The translations under genes were made by a program, and so were the position numbers. From Paraflavitalea sp966211765 (GTDB lineage Bacteria; Bacteroidota; Bacteroidia; Chitinophagales; Chitinophagaceae): DNA of 64,000 nucleotides. The notes beneath the pieces are model-generated. The model was given only the letters and a program-made list of their open reading frames with translations. It was not told the origin of the DNA and made no database searches. Below are positions 1 through 8,218 of this stretch, one piece after another. The first letter of the stretch is position 1. Each line of letters begins with the position of its first letter. The stretch covers positions 1 through 64,000 of the forward strand of contig CBIHOV010000013.1 of NCBI GenBank assembly GCA_966211765.1, read 5' to 3'.

Positions 1-3000
1 CATGTCGAAGGTGATCAGGTTTTCGCCAGTAAAGTAAATACGCGCTCTTTGTATACCAGCTTTGCTGATAATCCGGGTTGGGAGGGTATAACCTACGGTA
101 ATATTCTTGATACGCGTGTAAGCCATATTGAGCAGGTACCTGGTTTGTGGCTGGTAATTCCACCTGTCTACAGTAGCACCGTAATCAGCTGCACGGGGAT
201 AGAATGCATTCACGTCTGCTGCTCCTTTCCAATAATCGGTTTGGTGCGCATACCAGGCTTCTGCCGCCCTGAACCCGGGGAATACGATAGGACCGCTGGC
301 CCAGAGGTCGCGTTTGGCAACACCCTGGATATAGACGCCTATATCAAATCCTTTCCAATCTGCATCAATGCGAACGCCATATTGATAACGGGGGGTAGAG
401 TTGCCGATGACCTTTTTGTCGCCTGGATCATCTGTCGTATTGGTGCCCTGGTAGATCTCTCCATCACCATTCAGGTCTTTGTATTTAACATCGCCGGGAC
501 CAAAAACAAATGATCCGCTTTCCAGTCTTTTCTGTGAAGGAATACCAGGTTTAACAGTGCCTACTCCTACAAAATCATCTGCAGTAAAGAGCCGGTCTGT
601 TTCATAACCCCAGATCTCGCCTAATTTCATTCCCTCATAATACTTGGTATTGATGGCGCTGATGGGATCAGGCACCGGGTTGGTTACGTTTGCAAACCTG
701 GTGATCTTTTCCTGCGCATCGGAAAGCGTTGCCATAACACTAAAGTGAAGACCATTGGACAGGGTATGGTTAAAGTCAATAGCCAGCTCCCAACCTGTAC
801 CCTGCAATTCTCCAAAGTTTCTTACGGGAGAAGTTGTTCCGAAGGAAGCAGGCAAGGTAATACCTGCGCCGATCATATCGGTTGTAGTACGTTGGTACCA
901 ATCGAATGTAACACCGAGCTTGTTATTCAGGAACCTTGCATCGGCGCCAAAATCAATGGTATTGATGGTTTCCCAGGTCAGACTGGGAGACAGTGCACCA
1001 GGAGTAGTCATGGTAACCGCATTGCCGGTAGGCAATATCCAGCCTGAGTTGGAAGAACTCATTAAGGATAAGAAGCGATAGTTACCTACCACCTGGTTGC
1101 CTATGGAACCATAAGAAGCCCTTACTTTCAGGAATGATAAAAAGTCCCTGGAAAAATCCATGTAATCTTCCTCAGTCAGGATATAACCAGCTGATACGGA
1201 AGGGAAGAAACCCCAGAGATCATTGGGCGGGAACTTAGACGATCCGTCATAACGGCCGTTCATTTCCAACAGCAATTTATTCTTGTAGGCATAGTTGATA
1301 CGGCCGAAGAAACCCAATGTAGACCAATGGCCATTGGAATTATCCACCAATGGTGCACCAGTAGCCAATGAAGGCTCACCGTAATTGGGGTCAATCAGCA
1401 TAGAACGTTCGGAAGATTGATCGGTAGCCTTGTACAATTCAATATCACCACCAGCAATGACCTTGAATACATGGTCTTTGTTGAAAGTTTTATTGTAGGT
1501 GGCAAATACCTTTCCGGTATTGATCTCATTCCAGTAGGAATAATACCGGGCTTTGTTATAACTCACAGGCTGATAAGCGCCATAGTTCAGCCCAACTGTG
1601 GTGCTGTAGTCCCAATGGTTATAGGCCAGGGTATTACCTCCGGTTTGATTGAGGTGCTGGTTGGTATTGGTATAAGTATAATCAGCATCGAGGGTAAAGC
1701 CTTTGAAGGGCTTGAGGGTTGCGCCAACGGAAATACGGGCCAGTGATCTTTTGTTCTGATCCATCTTGGCTTGCTGTACTTCGGTTACGGCGCTTCTGAA
1801 TGGTTTCCCATCCACAGTACCATAGGGATAGTTGGCTGGCCATCTGTATAAATAATACAGGGGGCCATATTGACTTCCGCTGAATATGAATGGTGTTTCG
1901 GTAAGGGTGTTGGAGTACAATACTTTTCCGCGTACATCCAGCCAATCCTTCACAGATGAATTTATACCCAGTGTAAGGTTGTAACGTTTGAACTGATCGG
2001 GATTTACTTTTAATATACCATCCTGGTCCATATAGCCGAGACCGAGTGTATAGCTTGTTTTTTCACTGCCACCGCTGATATTGATATCATGCCTTTGCTG
2101 CAGTGTCCAATCCTTCATGTATTTTTTTTCGGGATCCCAGGACCGGTAGAAATAAAGTTTGCCACCAATGGTATCCCAATCGCGGCCTCTTACCATTTCA
2201 TCACCGAGGTCCTGACCAGCATATTTCTGTTCCCATTCCCTCATTTTCACAATGGAAGGAGAGTCGATGGTATTGCCAATCACTTTAAATGAATTTTGGC
2301 TGCTGGTGCGTTGAAGCGCTCTGAAGGTCGCTTCTGCATTATCAGCACCCCCCATTAATTCAGGAGTCGTAGTGGGCGCGCTCCAGGCGAAATTATTGGA
2401 GTAGGTAACCCGTGTAGGGGCCCCTTTCTTACCGGATTTTGTGGTAATGAGGATCACACCAAAGGCGCCACGTGTACCGTAGATGGAAGCAGAAGCCGCA
2501 TCTTTCAATACAGAGATAGACTCAATATCATCGGGGTTGATCATCTGCAGACTGGGGATCTCTACGTTGTCTACCAGTACCAGTGGCTTGGCGCCGCCGG
2601 AACCTGTATTTAATGAGCCCTGTAAACCTCTGAGCCTGATCTTGGGATCGGTACCCAGATCGCCGGTAGCTGTTGTAATGGTGAGGCCGGCTACTGCTCC
2701 CTGTAAACCTCTTGCCACATCGGTAACGGGGCGTGAGCCAAATGTTTTTTGCACGTCAACCGTTGCCACAGCGCCGGTAAGGTTGGCTTTCTTTTGGGTA
2801 CCATAACCTACCACTACTACCTGTTGAAGGGCTGCATCTGTTACTTCCAATTCAATTTTGTAATCAATAGCAGTGCCCACATTGATGGTTTGCACTGTGT
2901 ACCCTACAAAAGAAACTGTAAGGGTTTTAGCGCCTTTCAGATCAATTGTAAACTTTCCATTAGCATCTGTTTGTACGGTCTGTTGGCTTTTCCCGGCAGC

Positions 3001-3126
3001 CACTGTGGCTGAGGGGATGGGTAGCTGGGTAGACTTGTCGTATACCCCCCCGGTAATTGTTTGCCCGTAAGCAAAGCCCGTGAGGCAAAGCAATACAAGC
3101 AGGAATAGTGGCTTGGTCGTTCTCAT
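1..3126 (-). CDS. SusC/RagA-type TonB-dependent outer-membrane receptor (3' end outside window)
   Basis: The frame stays open from an ATG at 3126 to the window edge, giving 1042 codons with no stop, so only a short C-terminus should be missing. A signal peptide (MRTTKPLFLLVLLCL...AYGQ) is followed by a carboxypeptidase-regulatory-like domain at about residues 23-105 and a TonB plug with the hallmark stretch SVLKDAASASIYGTRGA (about residues 200-220); the rest is beta-barrel. Reading near position 60-110 gives ITVGYTLPTR, the usual penultimate barrel strands of this family. There is no N-terminal STN domain, so sigma/anti-sigma signalling is not expected. Family members import oligosaccharides or peptides together with a SusD lipoprotein; that partner would lie left of the window. 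The DeoR regulator 99 bp upstream, on the same strand, is the likely controller. Substrate unknown. Confidence 0.93.
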   Translation of the reverse strand, partial: MRTTKPLFLLVLLCLTGFAYGQTITGGVYDKSTQLPIPSATVAAGKSQQTVQTDANGKFTIDLKGAKTLTVSFVGYTVQTINVGTAIDYKIELEVTDAALQQVVVVGYGTQKKANLTGAVATVDVQKTFGSRPVTDVARGLQGAVAGLTITTATGDLGTDPKIRLRGLQGSLNTGSGGAKPLVLVDNVEIPSLQMINPDDIESISVLKDAASASIYGTRGAFGVILITTKSGKKGAPTRVTYSNNFAWSAPTTTPELMGGADNAEATFRALQRTSSQNSFKVIGNTIDSPSIVKMREWEQKYAGQDLGDEMVRGRDWDTIGGKLYFYRSWDPEKKYMKDWTLQQRHDINISGGSEKTSYTLGLGYMDQDGILKVNPDQFKRYNLTLGINSSVKDWLDVRGKVLYSNTLTETPFIFSGSQYGPLYYLYRWPANYPYGTVDGKPFRSAVTEVQQAKMDQNKRSLARISVGATLKPFKGFTLDADYTYTNTNQHLNQTGGNTLAYNHWDYSTTVGLNYGAYQPVSYNKARYYSYWNEINTGKVFATYNKTFNKDHVFKVIAGGDIELYKATDQSSERSMLIDPNYGEPSLATGAPLVDNSNGHWSTLGFFGRINYAYKNKLLLEMNGRYDGSSKFPPNDLWGFFPSVSAGYILTEEDYMDFSRDFLSFLKVRASYGSIGNQVVGNYRFLSLMSSSNSGWILPTGNAVTMTTPGALSPSLTWETINTIDFGADARFLNNKLGVTFDWYQRTTTDMIGAGITLPASFGTTSPVRNFGELQGTGWELAIDFNHTLSNGLHFSVMATLSDAQEKITRFANVTNPVPDPISAINTKYYEGMKLGEIWGYETDRLFTADDFVGVGTVKPGIPSQKRLESGSFVFGPGDVKYKDLNGDGEIYQGTNTTDDPGDKKVIGNSTPRYQYGVRIDADWKGFDIGVYIQGVAKRDLWASGPIVFPGFRAAEAWYAHQTDYWKGAADVNAFYPRAADYGATVDRWNYQPQTRYLLNMAYTRIKNITVGYTLPTRIISKAGIQRARIYFTGENLITFDM

Positions 3127-3225
3127 AAAATGTTATTTAAAGTGTATGGAGCCTCGGTAATGAAATGCGGGCCGGAAGGATAAGGTTGCGGAAGGATAAG
3201 GTTTGCGGAAGAAGAAGCGTACGGA

Positions 3226-3975
3226 TCAAAGCACCTCAATGCCAGCGTTGACATAAGGTTGTAAAAAAGGATCACCTGGTGGCAATTCAGTAATGAGGGT
3301 GTGGATACTGCTTACAGGGCACACATGCACGGGTTTTACAGCATTGGTCTTTTCGGCAATGCTGAGGCAAACCACTTTTTGGGAGGATTCGATCATGGCT
3401 TTTTTCAATTGCACTACGTCCCAGTCGCTGTCGCTCACGCCCTGTTGTACATGGATGGCATCTACGCCCAGGAAACAGAGGTCGGCGCGGATATGGCCGA
3501 TCTTGGCAATGGCATCTCCGCCCACGGTGATGCGGCTGTTCTTCGATATTTTATCTCCAATAACTATGACCTCAATATTGGGATGGTGCAGGTATTCAAC
3601 GATTGCGGGGAGGCTGCCGGAAACAAAGGTGGCCCTCAGCTGTGGGGGTAATACCCTGGCTAGTTCAAGGATGGTAGTACCGCCGCTGGTCAATACATAC
3701 ATACCATCCTCGATGAGCGCCGCTGCTTTTTCGGCTATAATTTTCTTATGGTCGTGCAGGTAAATATTGCCGGATGGGTTGTAGATATCGTGAAAAGAGT
3801 GGGAGAGGGCGCCACCATGCACCTTGATGATTCTGCCATCTTCTGCTAGTTCGTGCAGGTCTCTGCGAATTGTATCCTCTGAAACATTGATCTCATTACT
3901 CAAACTGGAAGACAATACTTTGTTATGCAGGTTTACCTGCCGGAGTATGTAAGCTTGTCGTTCTTTTTTAAGCAT
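3226..3975 (-). CDS. DeoR/GlpR-family transcriptional regulator
   Basis: A 249-residue protein of normal family length. The N-terminal winged helix (residues about 1-57) has the family signature: ERQAYILRQVN, then NVSEDTIRRDLHELAEDG, a short wing, and VHGGAL. The C-terminal part is the DeoR sensor domain (about 75-235), including LTSGGTTILELARVL and FLGVDAI, which in characterised relatives binds phosphorylated sugars or related metabolites. It probably acts as a cytoplasmic repressor. It lies immediately upstream of, and on the same strand as, the SusC gene at 1-3126, with a 99 bp gap, which suggests it controls that locus or itself. This arrangement is uncommon for SusC loci, which are more often run by ECF sigma factors or hybrid two-component systems. 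The effector cannot be read from the sequence. Confidence 0.92.
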   Translation of the reverse strand: MLKKERQAYILRQVNLHNKVLSSSLSNEINVSEDTIRRDLHELAEDGRIIKVHGGALSHSFHDIYNPSGNIYLHDHKKIIAEKAAALIEDGMYVLTSGGTTILELARVLPPQLRATFVSGSLPAIVEYLHHPNIEVIVIGDKISKNSRITVGGDAIAKIGHIRADLCFLGVDAIHVQQGVSDSDWDVVQLKKAMIESSQKVVCLSIAEKTNAVKPVHVCPVSSIHTLITELPPGDPFLQPYVNAGIEVL

Positions 3976-4220
3976 ATTAGCCTGGTTGATGCCCCAAATT
4001 AGGCAATTGTTGCATAAAATGGCATAAACTGAGTAATATTTATATTAAATGACTCTAAATCCTGCATAAATCGACACATGTCGGCAATTGCAAACGATTG
4101 CGGGATCGCTGATGAGGTGATTTTGATAGATTCCACAGATTAGGATCGGGTCAAATTTTGTGGCCCTCATTCGTACATCTCCCGGTGTTAACTTCAATGG
4201 GGTCTTGATGATCCCTTAGT

Positions 4221-4349
4221 TCCTCCTCTTTGGGTCCGCTTTGCTTTCCCCGGATCCGAGGAGGCAAAGAGGAGGATTCGAGGAGGCAATGAGGAGAAAC
4301 AGCGAAAAAACAGGGGAGAATTAAGAAGATCCGGGGAAGCAAAGAGGAG
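4221..4349. repeat. Purine-rich 22 bp repeats with an inverted copy
   Basis: Two 22 bp units abut exactly at 4253-4274 and 4275-4296 and a third lies at 4328-4349. They share the pattern GAT(C/T)CG(A/G)GGA(G/A)GCAA followed by (A/T)GAGGAG. A partly matching inverted copy at 4221-4257 (rich in TCCTC and ending TTTCCCCGGATC) can pair with the third unit over about 17 bases, so the block can fold back on itself. No gene product is implied. The unit length is about two helical turns. Confidence 0.75.
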
Positions 4350-4369
4350 AAACTGTGATGGACGTGTTA

Positions 4370-4482
4370 TTCGTCCCTGAGTATGTGCTGTTCGTCCCAG
4401 GTTTTGGAGGAAGCCGTCCCAATTGGCCAGGTGTTTCCGGGGAGAAAATACTGTTCGTCCCAATACATTGCTCATTCGTCCC
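4370..4482. repeat. TTCGTCCC octamers phased at about 21 bp
   Basis: The octamer TTCGTCCC begins at 4370, 4391, 4454 and 4475, with a one-mismatch GCCGTCCC at 4413. Spacings are 21, 22, 41 (two periods) and 21 bp, so six positions of a roughly 21 bp lattice are defined with one decayed site near 4434. The spacers differ from each other. Because spacing varies by one base the period belongs to DNA and not to a peptide repeat. Stacked binding sites for a protein are one explanation; degenerate tandem duplication is another. Confidence 0.75.
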
Positions 4483-4662
4483 AGCAATCAGAGAACCCCG
4501 ACCCATTTTTTGAAAAACGGGATGGGAACTGGTTTAGATTTGCTTTATCGGTCACGGGATTTTGATCTGGTCTGCATGGAGGGAGCAGGCCATAAAAAAA
4601 TCCCGACTGGTAGGCTGGATAGCAAACCTGTCAGGATGCAATTATTTAAAACGAACGAGCGG

Positions 4663-5124
4663 TTATCTCAATGTGAAGCGTACGGTAAGGGCAAAGGCAT
4701 CGGGTACAAAGTTGATGTCGGGCATGATGTCGAGCTCCGGTTTCCAATCGAGCGAGAGGTTGATAGGAGCGTTGGCAAACTTATAATCCAGGCCCAGTGC
4801 ACCGGTGGGTCCAAAATAAGTATCACCAAACTCCCAGCCTACATAAGCGCCCACGCCATAGAACCAGCGCAGGCCTGGCGCAGAAGCAAATGGCTGGTGG
4901 ATCTCCAGCAGGGCGCCCATACCAAAGCGACTGCCAAAGGATACCAGTCCTTCTACCGCACTGCGGTCGGTAATAAAATACTTACCACTGATAGAACTGT
5001 TGAGCGTTGGTGTGGAATTGCTAAGCCGTATACCGAGGCCAAGCCGATAGTCCTGGGCCGATGATTGATGACTGATGAAAACAAAGAGGCAGGTTATTGT
5101 AAAGAGCAGTGTGATACGTTTCAT
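4663..5124 (-). CDS. Small outer-membrane beta-barrel-like protein
   Basis: A 153-residue protein with a clear signal peptide (about residues 1-23, ending SSA before QDYRLGLG). The mature part alternates hydrophobic and polar residues with many glycines and aromatics (YGVGAYVGWEFGDTYFGPTG, LSLDWKPELD) and ends in a strand-like ALTVRFTLR, as in small eight-stranded outer-membrane barrels. That fold is inferred from pattern, not from a recognised family motif. No catalytic residues are evident and the function is unknown. The next gene on the same strand is the OstA-like gene, 187 bp upstream of which lie repeat sequences, so a shared transcript is doubtful. Confidence 0.72.
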   Translation of the reverse strand: MKRITLLFTITCLFVFISHQSSAQDYRLGLGIRLSNSTPTLNSSISGKYFITDRSAVEGLVSFGSRFGMGALLEIHQPFASAPGLRWFYGVGAYVGWEFGDTYFGPTGALGLDYKFANAPINLSLDWKPELDIMPDINFVPDAFALTVRFTLR

Positions 5125-5248
5125 GGACCGTATGATTTGTTACTTATGAACGAAAAATAGTGCCACTGTATTAATTCAGAGCTGTTAAAGTTCTTGTAAT
5201 GTAAGTAGAAGGAATCTTTGGGCTGTGAGTGGAAAGCTGCGAGCAATG

Positions 5249-5306
5249 AGCTACGAGCAAAATACAGTAAAGGCCTTTCGTCGCAAAGGCCTCGCGGCTC
5301 GTAGCT
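5249..5306. repeat. Nested inverted repeat of the CTACGAGC family
   Basis: An outer pair AGCTACGAGC (5249-5258) and GCTCGTAGCT (5297-5306) encloses an inner pair AGGCCTTT (5271-5278) and AAAGGCCT (5285-5292). It sits just past the stop of the OstA-like gene (5312 on the minus strand), so it could act as that gene's 3' end structure, though no T-run follows. A related but unpaired sequence (GAGCTATGAGCTACGAGC) lies at 14470-14500, so this is a dispersed element. Confidence 0.7.
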
Positions 5307-5311
5307 GCTTC

Positions 5312-6952
5312 TCAGTTCTCAAACATTTCAAACTTCGTCTTGGGCCTTCTGGCTTCCAGCCACCTGAAGCTGCGCAGCACCTTATCCTGTTCTGTAGCTT
5401 GTTTGGCCGGGAACATGGTAGCTTTGGGTTCGCTGATGACCACCACCTTATTCAATTCTTTATTCAAAAAACGCAGGTCGATGATATCTCCTTCAGCTTT
5501 ATTGACGCCTACCAATGCACTGTCACTGTCCATCACATAAAACACACTTTCGGCATTGCCTTTGGAACGCATGTAATCAATATTGCCATCTATAAAATAA
5601 CCATTCATCCGGTTGCCCCTTAGCTGGTTGTACATATCCTTGCCTACTTTATTGACGGCAAATCCATTTTCAAATACATAGAGCCTTTCAGGCTTTTTGT
5701 TTTTGGTGTAGAGGTACATGGTATCGCCGGTTATCTGGCTATTGCTGGCCCAGGCTACGGGATCGGTAAACAGCTGGAATACGGAGTCTGCGCCTGAATA
5801 GAACATACTATCAGCAACTGCCTGCAGGGAGTCGGAATAGATGCGCACATGGTGATAGCCCTGGAAATACCGGTCGGCACTGTCATTTTTGGTCTTGTCC
5901 CTGGTATTGATGGTCAGTGCTCCTTTGATCGTATCAATTTTGCCCGTGAGGGAATCTGTTTTGGTAAGCACCTTCATTTTGCTCAGTTTGCCGGAGAACA
6001 GGGTATCGGCTGTTACATAGATCGAATCATTGTCCTGCTTAATGATCATGAGGGGGTGCTGGGTGGCAAACAGGGTTTCCTCTTTCCGGTTGGTGATGAT
6101 TAAGTTGGCCAGCAGTGATACGCCTTGCGCACTGTCGATGTGCACGGCCCGCCCGATGAGGGTGGTGATACCGGTTGAATCATCGGTTTCCACAATATCG
6201 GCGATGGTCTTTGTTCTTGCCTTGGTATCTTCAATAATGGGCCGCTTGCCAAAACTGGCATTGCGGTTCTTCAGGTCATAGTATCCTTCTTTGGTAGTGA
6301 TCTTGCGTTTAGCGCTGTCTTCAATATAGGTTTTCGTAATGAAGGTGGCTATTTCGGTACTGGTATTGTATAAGAGGGAGTCAGACTTGAGGTAGTACTT
6401 GGGATCTTTGAGCACTACATCTTTCTTAAAGTATACATCTTTCAGCTCTCCGTAATAAGTGCCTTCTTTACTGGTGAGTACGGTCTGGTTGTTGAGCACA
6501 CGGCCGCCGTTGAAGTATTCGCCAATTTTCTGGTTGGCATCATAATGCAATTCATCAGTCAACAGGGTGGTTTTTCCATCGGTGAGCTTTGCATTCTTTG
6601 TGAGTGTGGCCAATTTGGTATCTGCGTGGTAGATCAGGTAATCGGCATAGGTATGTACACTGTCGGCATCATTGATGTGCACATGGCCAAATGCTTCCAC
6701 GATCTTGGTGAACTTATTGTAAATAGCGCTATCGCAAAAGAATTGGGTTTTGCCTTGCTTCAGGTGCACCTTGCCGGCGAGTATCTGTACTTCGGTTACT
6801 GAGTCGCGTTGTTCGGTTCGTAACCGGTCGGCATAGATCAGTTCCACTACCTTCATGGTATCAGCGCCCGGCTGGGGCGTACTGGTTACCTGGGCAGAAG
6901 CACTGGAGAGCGCCAGTGCGAAAAACACAAAGAGGCTGATAAACCTTTGCAT
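5312..6952 (-). CDS. OstA/LptA-like periplasmic protein
   Basis: The ATG at 6952 gives 546 residues starting with a good signal peptide (MQRFISLFVFFALALSSASA); a longer frame to 6991 would overlap the MCE gene and bury this peptide, so 6952 is preferred. The body is made of repeated short beta segments typical of the OstA/LptA jelly-roll (VEAFGHVHINDADSVHTYAD, LTDELHYDANQKIGEYFNGG, GTYYGELKDVYFKKDV). In Gram-negative bacteria such proteins form the periplasmic bridge that carries lipopolysaccharide to LptD. The start lies 10 bp after the stop of the MCE gene, indicating co-transcription, and lptD lies 3 kb away on the other strand, which supports an envelope-transport role. It is longer than proteobacterial LptA, as is usual for the Bacteroidota form. 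Confidence 0.88.
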   Translation of the reverse strand: MQRFISLFVFFALALSSASAQVTSTPQPGADTMKVVELIYADRLRTEQRDSVTEVQILAGKVHLKQGKTQFFCDSAIYNKFTKIVEAFGHVHINDADSVHTYADYLIYHADTKLATLTKNAKLTDGKTTLLTDELHYDANQKIGEYFNGGRVLNNQTVLTSKEGTYYGELKDVYFKKDVVLKDPKYYLKSDSLLYNTSTEIATFITKTYIEDSAKRKITTKEGYYDLKNRNASFGKRPIIEDTKARTKTIADIVETDDSTGITTLIGRAVHIDSAQGVSLLANLIITNRKEETLFATQHPLMIIKQDNDSIYVTADTLFSGKLSKMKVLTKTDSLTGKIDTIKGALTINTRDKTKNDSADRYFQGYHHVRIYSDSLQAVADSMFYSGADSVFQLFTDPVAWASNSQITGDTMYLYTKNKKPERLYVFENGFAVNKVGKDMYNQLRGNRMNGYFIDGNIDYMRSKGNAESVFYVMDSDSALVGVNKAEGDIIDLRFLNKELNKVVVISEPKATMFPAKQATEQDKVLRSFRWLEARRPKTKFEMFEN

Positions 6953-6962
6953 CTTATTTTCT

Positions 6963-7952
6963 TCAAGGTTTCGAAGTAGAAGTAGAATCATAAATAGGCG
7001 ACATCAGCGGGCCTTTTTTATCTTTTTTTCCAAAAACAGATATGTTAACATAACGTTTTGGGTTAGTCCGCAAGTCGTCGAGCAAGGTAGTCAAACTACG
7101 ATTGGTTTGTAATAACTGGTCGTACAATTTGCGATCATTTAACAGGGCGCCGATGGAGCTTTGGTTACTGGTAACTTTATCTACAGCGGCTCCCAACTTA
7201 GTGAGTGTGCCTTGCAAACTGGCTACAGCCTCATCCAATTTTACATTGGCCAATTTGGCTGTTGCTTTTTCAAGGTTGTCTACGGTAGCATTGATCTTAT
7301 CGTTGTTCTTTGCGAGGTTGCCCGTCACGGATTCTGTATTCGACAATGTTTTGGCCAGCATACCGGTTTGCGCATCCAGCAATTTCTCCAGTGATTTGGA
7401 CGAGGTAGTGAGATTGGCTACAATGCTTTGCAGGTTGTTTTTAGTATGGGGATCGAGCACACTGTTCAGATTCTGCAATACCAGGTCGAGGGAAGTGAGT
7501 GTTTTGTTCACACTGGCCAGGGTAGGGTCGAGGCTGCTTTGCAGTTTATCGGCAAGGCCCAATGTTTTGGCCGTTTGCAAAGTATCGCCATCCTGGATGT
7601 ATTCGCCGCCATTGCCGAGCCTGATCTTGATAGAAGTGGTGCCCAGCAGTTCGCTGCTGATGGTGGCCACGGAGCTTTTGGGGATATTAATGTCTTTGGT
7701 AAGGCTGATGGTGACGATCACGCCACTCAGGTTCTTGTCTTTTTCTATCATCCCATAGACCTTTCCTACCTGGAGCCCGTTAATAAAAATTGGATTGGAA
7801 ATCTGCAGGCCGTCTACGGCGGGAAATTCTGCATATATCTTATCACTTCGGTCGGCGAGATTTTTTCCTTTCAAAAAGTTAAAGCCCAAAATCAAGATAA
7901 CGATAGCTATAGCAGTCAGTGATCCTACCTTGGTTTCATTCGAAATTTTCAT
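6963..7952 (-). CDS. MlaD/MCE-family membrane-anchored lipid-transport protein
   Basis: A 329-residue protein with one N-terminal membrane segment (about residues 8-30, VGSLTAIAIVILILGFNFL) followed by an MCE domain (about 38-115; ISNPIFINGLQVGKV, VTISLTKDINIPKSSVATI). The C-terminal 200 residues are rich in Leu, Asn, Thr and Lys with heptad-like spacing, as expected for the helical stalk of MCE proteins. MCE proteins form hexameric rings that shuttle phospholipids between membranes. The usual partners (MlaE permease, MlaF ATPase) are not in the window. It is the upstream gene of a two-gene unit with the OstA-like protein. Lipid cargo is inferred from the family only. Confidence 0.9.
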   Translation of the reverse strand: MKISNETKVGSLTAIAIVILILGFNFLKGKNLADRSDKIYAEFPAVDGLQISNPIFINGLQVGKVYGMIEKDKNLSGVIVTISLTKDINIPKSSVATISSELLGTTSIKIRLGNGGEYIQDGDTLQTAKTLGLADKLQSSLDPTLASVNKTLTSLDLVLQNLNSVLDPHTKNNLQSIVANLTTSSKSLEKLLDAQTGMLAKTLSNTESVTGNLAKNNDKINATVDNLEKATAKLANVKLDEAVASLQGTLTKLGAAVDKVTSNQSSIGALLNDRKLYDQLLQTNRSLTTLLDDLRTNPKRYVNISVFGKKDKKGPLMSPIYDSTSTSKP

Positions 7953-8049
7953 TAGAGGCTATTTTGTGAGCAAATAACACTTTTTTCAGCAGTCTGTTTG
8001 AGACAGCCCCCAAAAAAGCATATTATCAACAAAAATAAGGAATTACAAG

Positions 8050-8218
8050 AGGAGAATGCAGAATACAGGAGACAGAATACAGAATCTAAGCCTTTTGGGA
8101 CCTTGATAAAAGGCGCAATCCTTCATTTGGGGATTTCCGGATACAGACTTCCGCGCAAAAGCTTCTCATATTCTTCCGCGCAAAGGATTCTGTATTCTAT
8201 ATGCTAAATTCTGTCTTC
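8050..8218. repeat. Fold-back of AGAATACAGAAT-type repeats
   Basis: The gap between the MCE gene and the first amidase gene has direct AGAATACAG/AGAATACAGAAT copies at 8055-8090 and inverted copies (ATTCTGTATTCTATATGC, AAATTCTGTCTTC) at 8185-8218, so the ends can pair. A direct cousin lies after lptD at 12937-12975. No open frame here resembles a protein. This looks like a dispersed intergenic sequence family. Confidence 0.65.

Larger units (their letters stand above)
3976..4662. other. Repeat-rich intergenic region, no convincing gene
   Basis: A 687 bp gap between the start of the DeoR gene and the end of the small outer-membrane protein gene. Open frames here on both strands are short and owe their length to short-period repeats; none has a recognisable domain. 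The centre holds two different 21-22 bp repeat families and a fold-back, annotated separately. The 60 bp before the DeoR start contain AT-rich sequence with a weak promoter-like TAATTTGG on the minus strand. Confidence 0.7.

Noticed and set aside
4221..4482. CRISPR array
   Set aside because: Units are 8 and 22 bp with a 21-22 bp period; there are no 28-40 bp repeats with unique spacers and no cas genes.
4221..4482. Plasmid-type replication origin with iterons
   Set aside because: Unit size would fit, but there is no Rep, ParA or ParB gene nearby and flanking genes look chromosomal.
4194..4487. 97-residue minus-strand ORF with LGR repeats
   Set aside because: Its seven-residue pattern is only a by-product of the 21 bp DNA period; the repeat spacing changes by single bases, so the frame of the repeat is not maintained.
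4423..5064. 213-codon plus-strand open frame over the small outer-membrane protein gene
   Set aside because: It is antisense to a gene with a signal peptide and barrel pattern, has no recognisable domain, and begins inside the repeat array.
7102..7758. 218-codon plus-strand frame within the MCE gene
   Set aside because: Antisense to a conserved MCE domain and coiled stalk; Ser/Leu/Val-rich as expected from the reverse of Leu/Asn/Lys codons.
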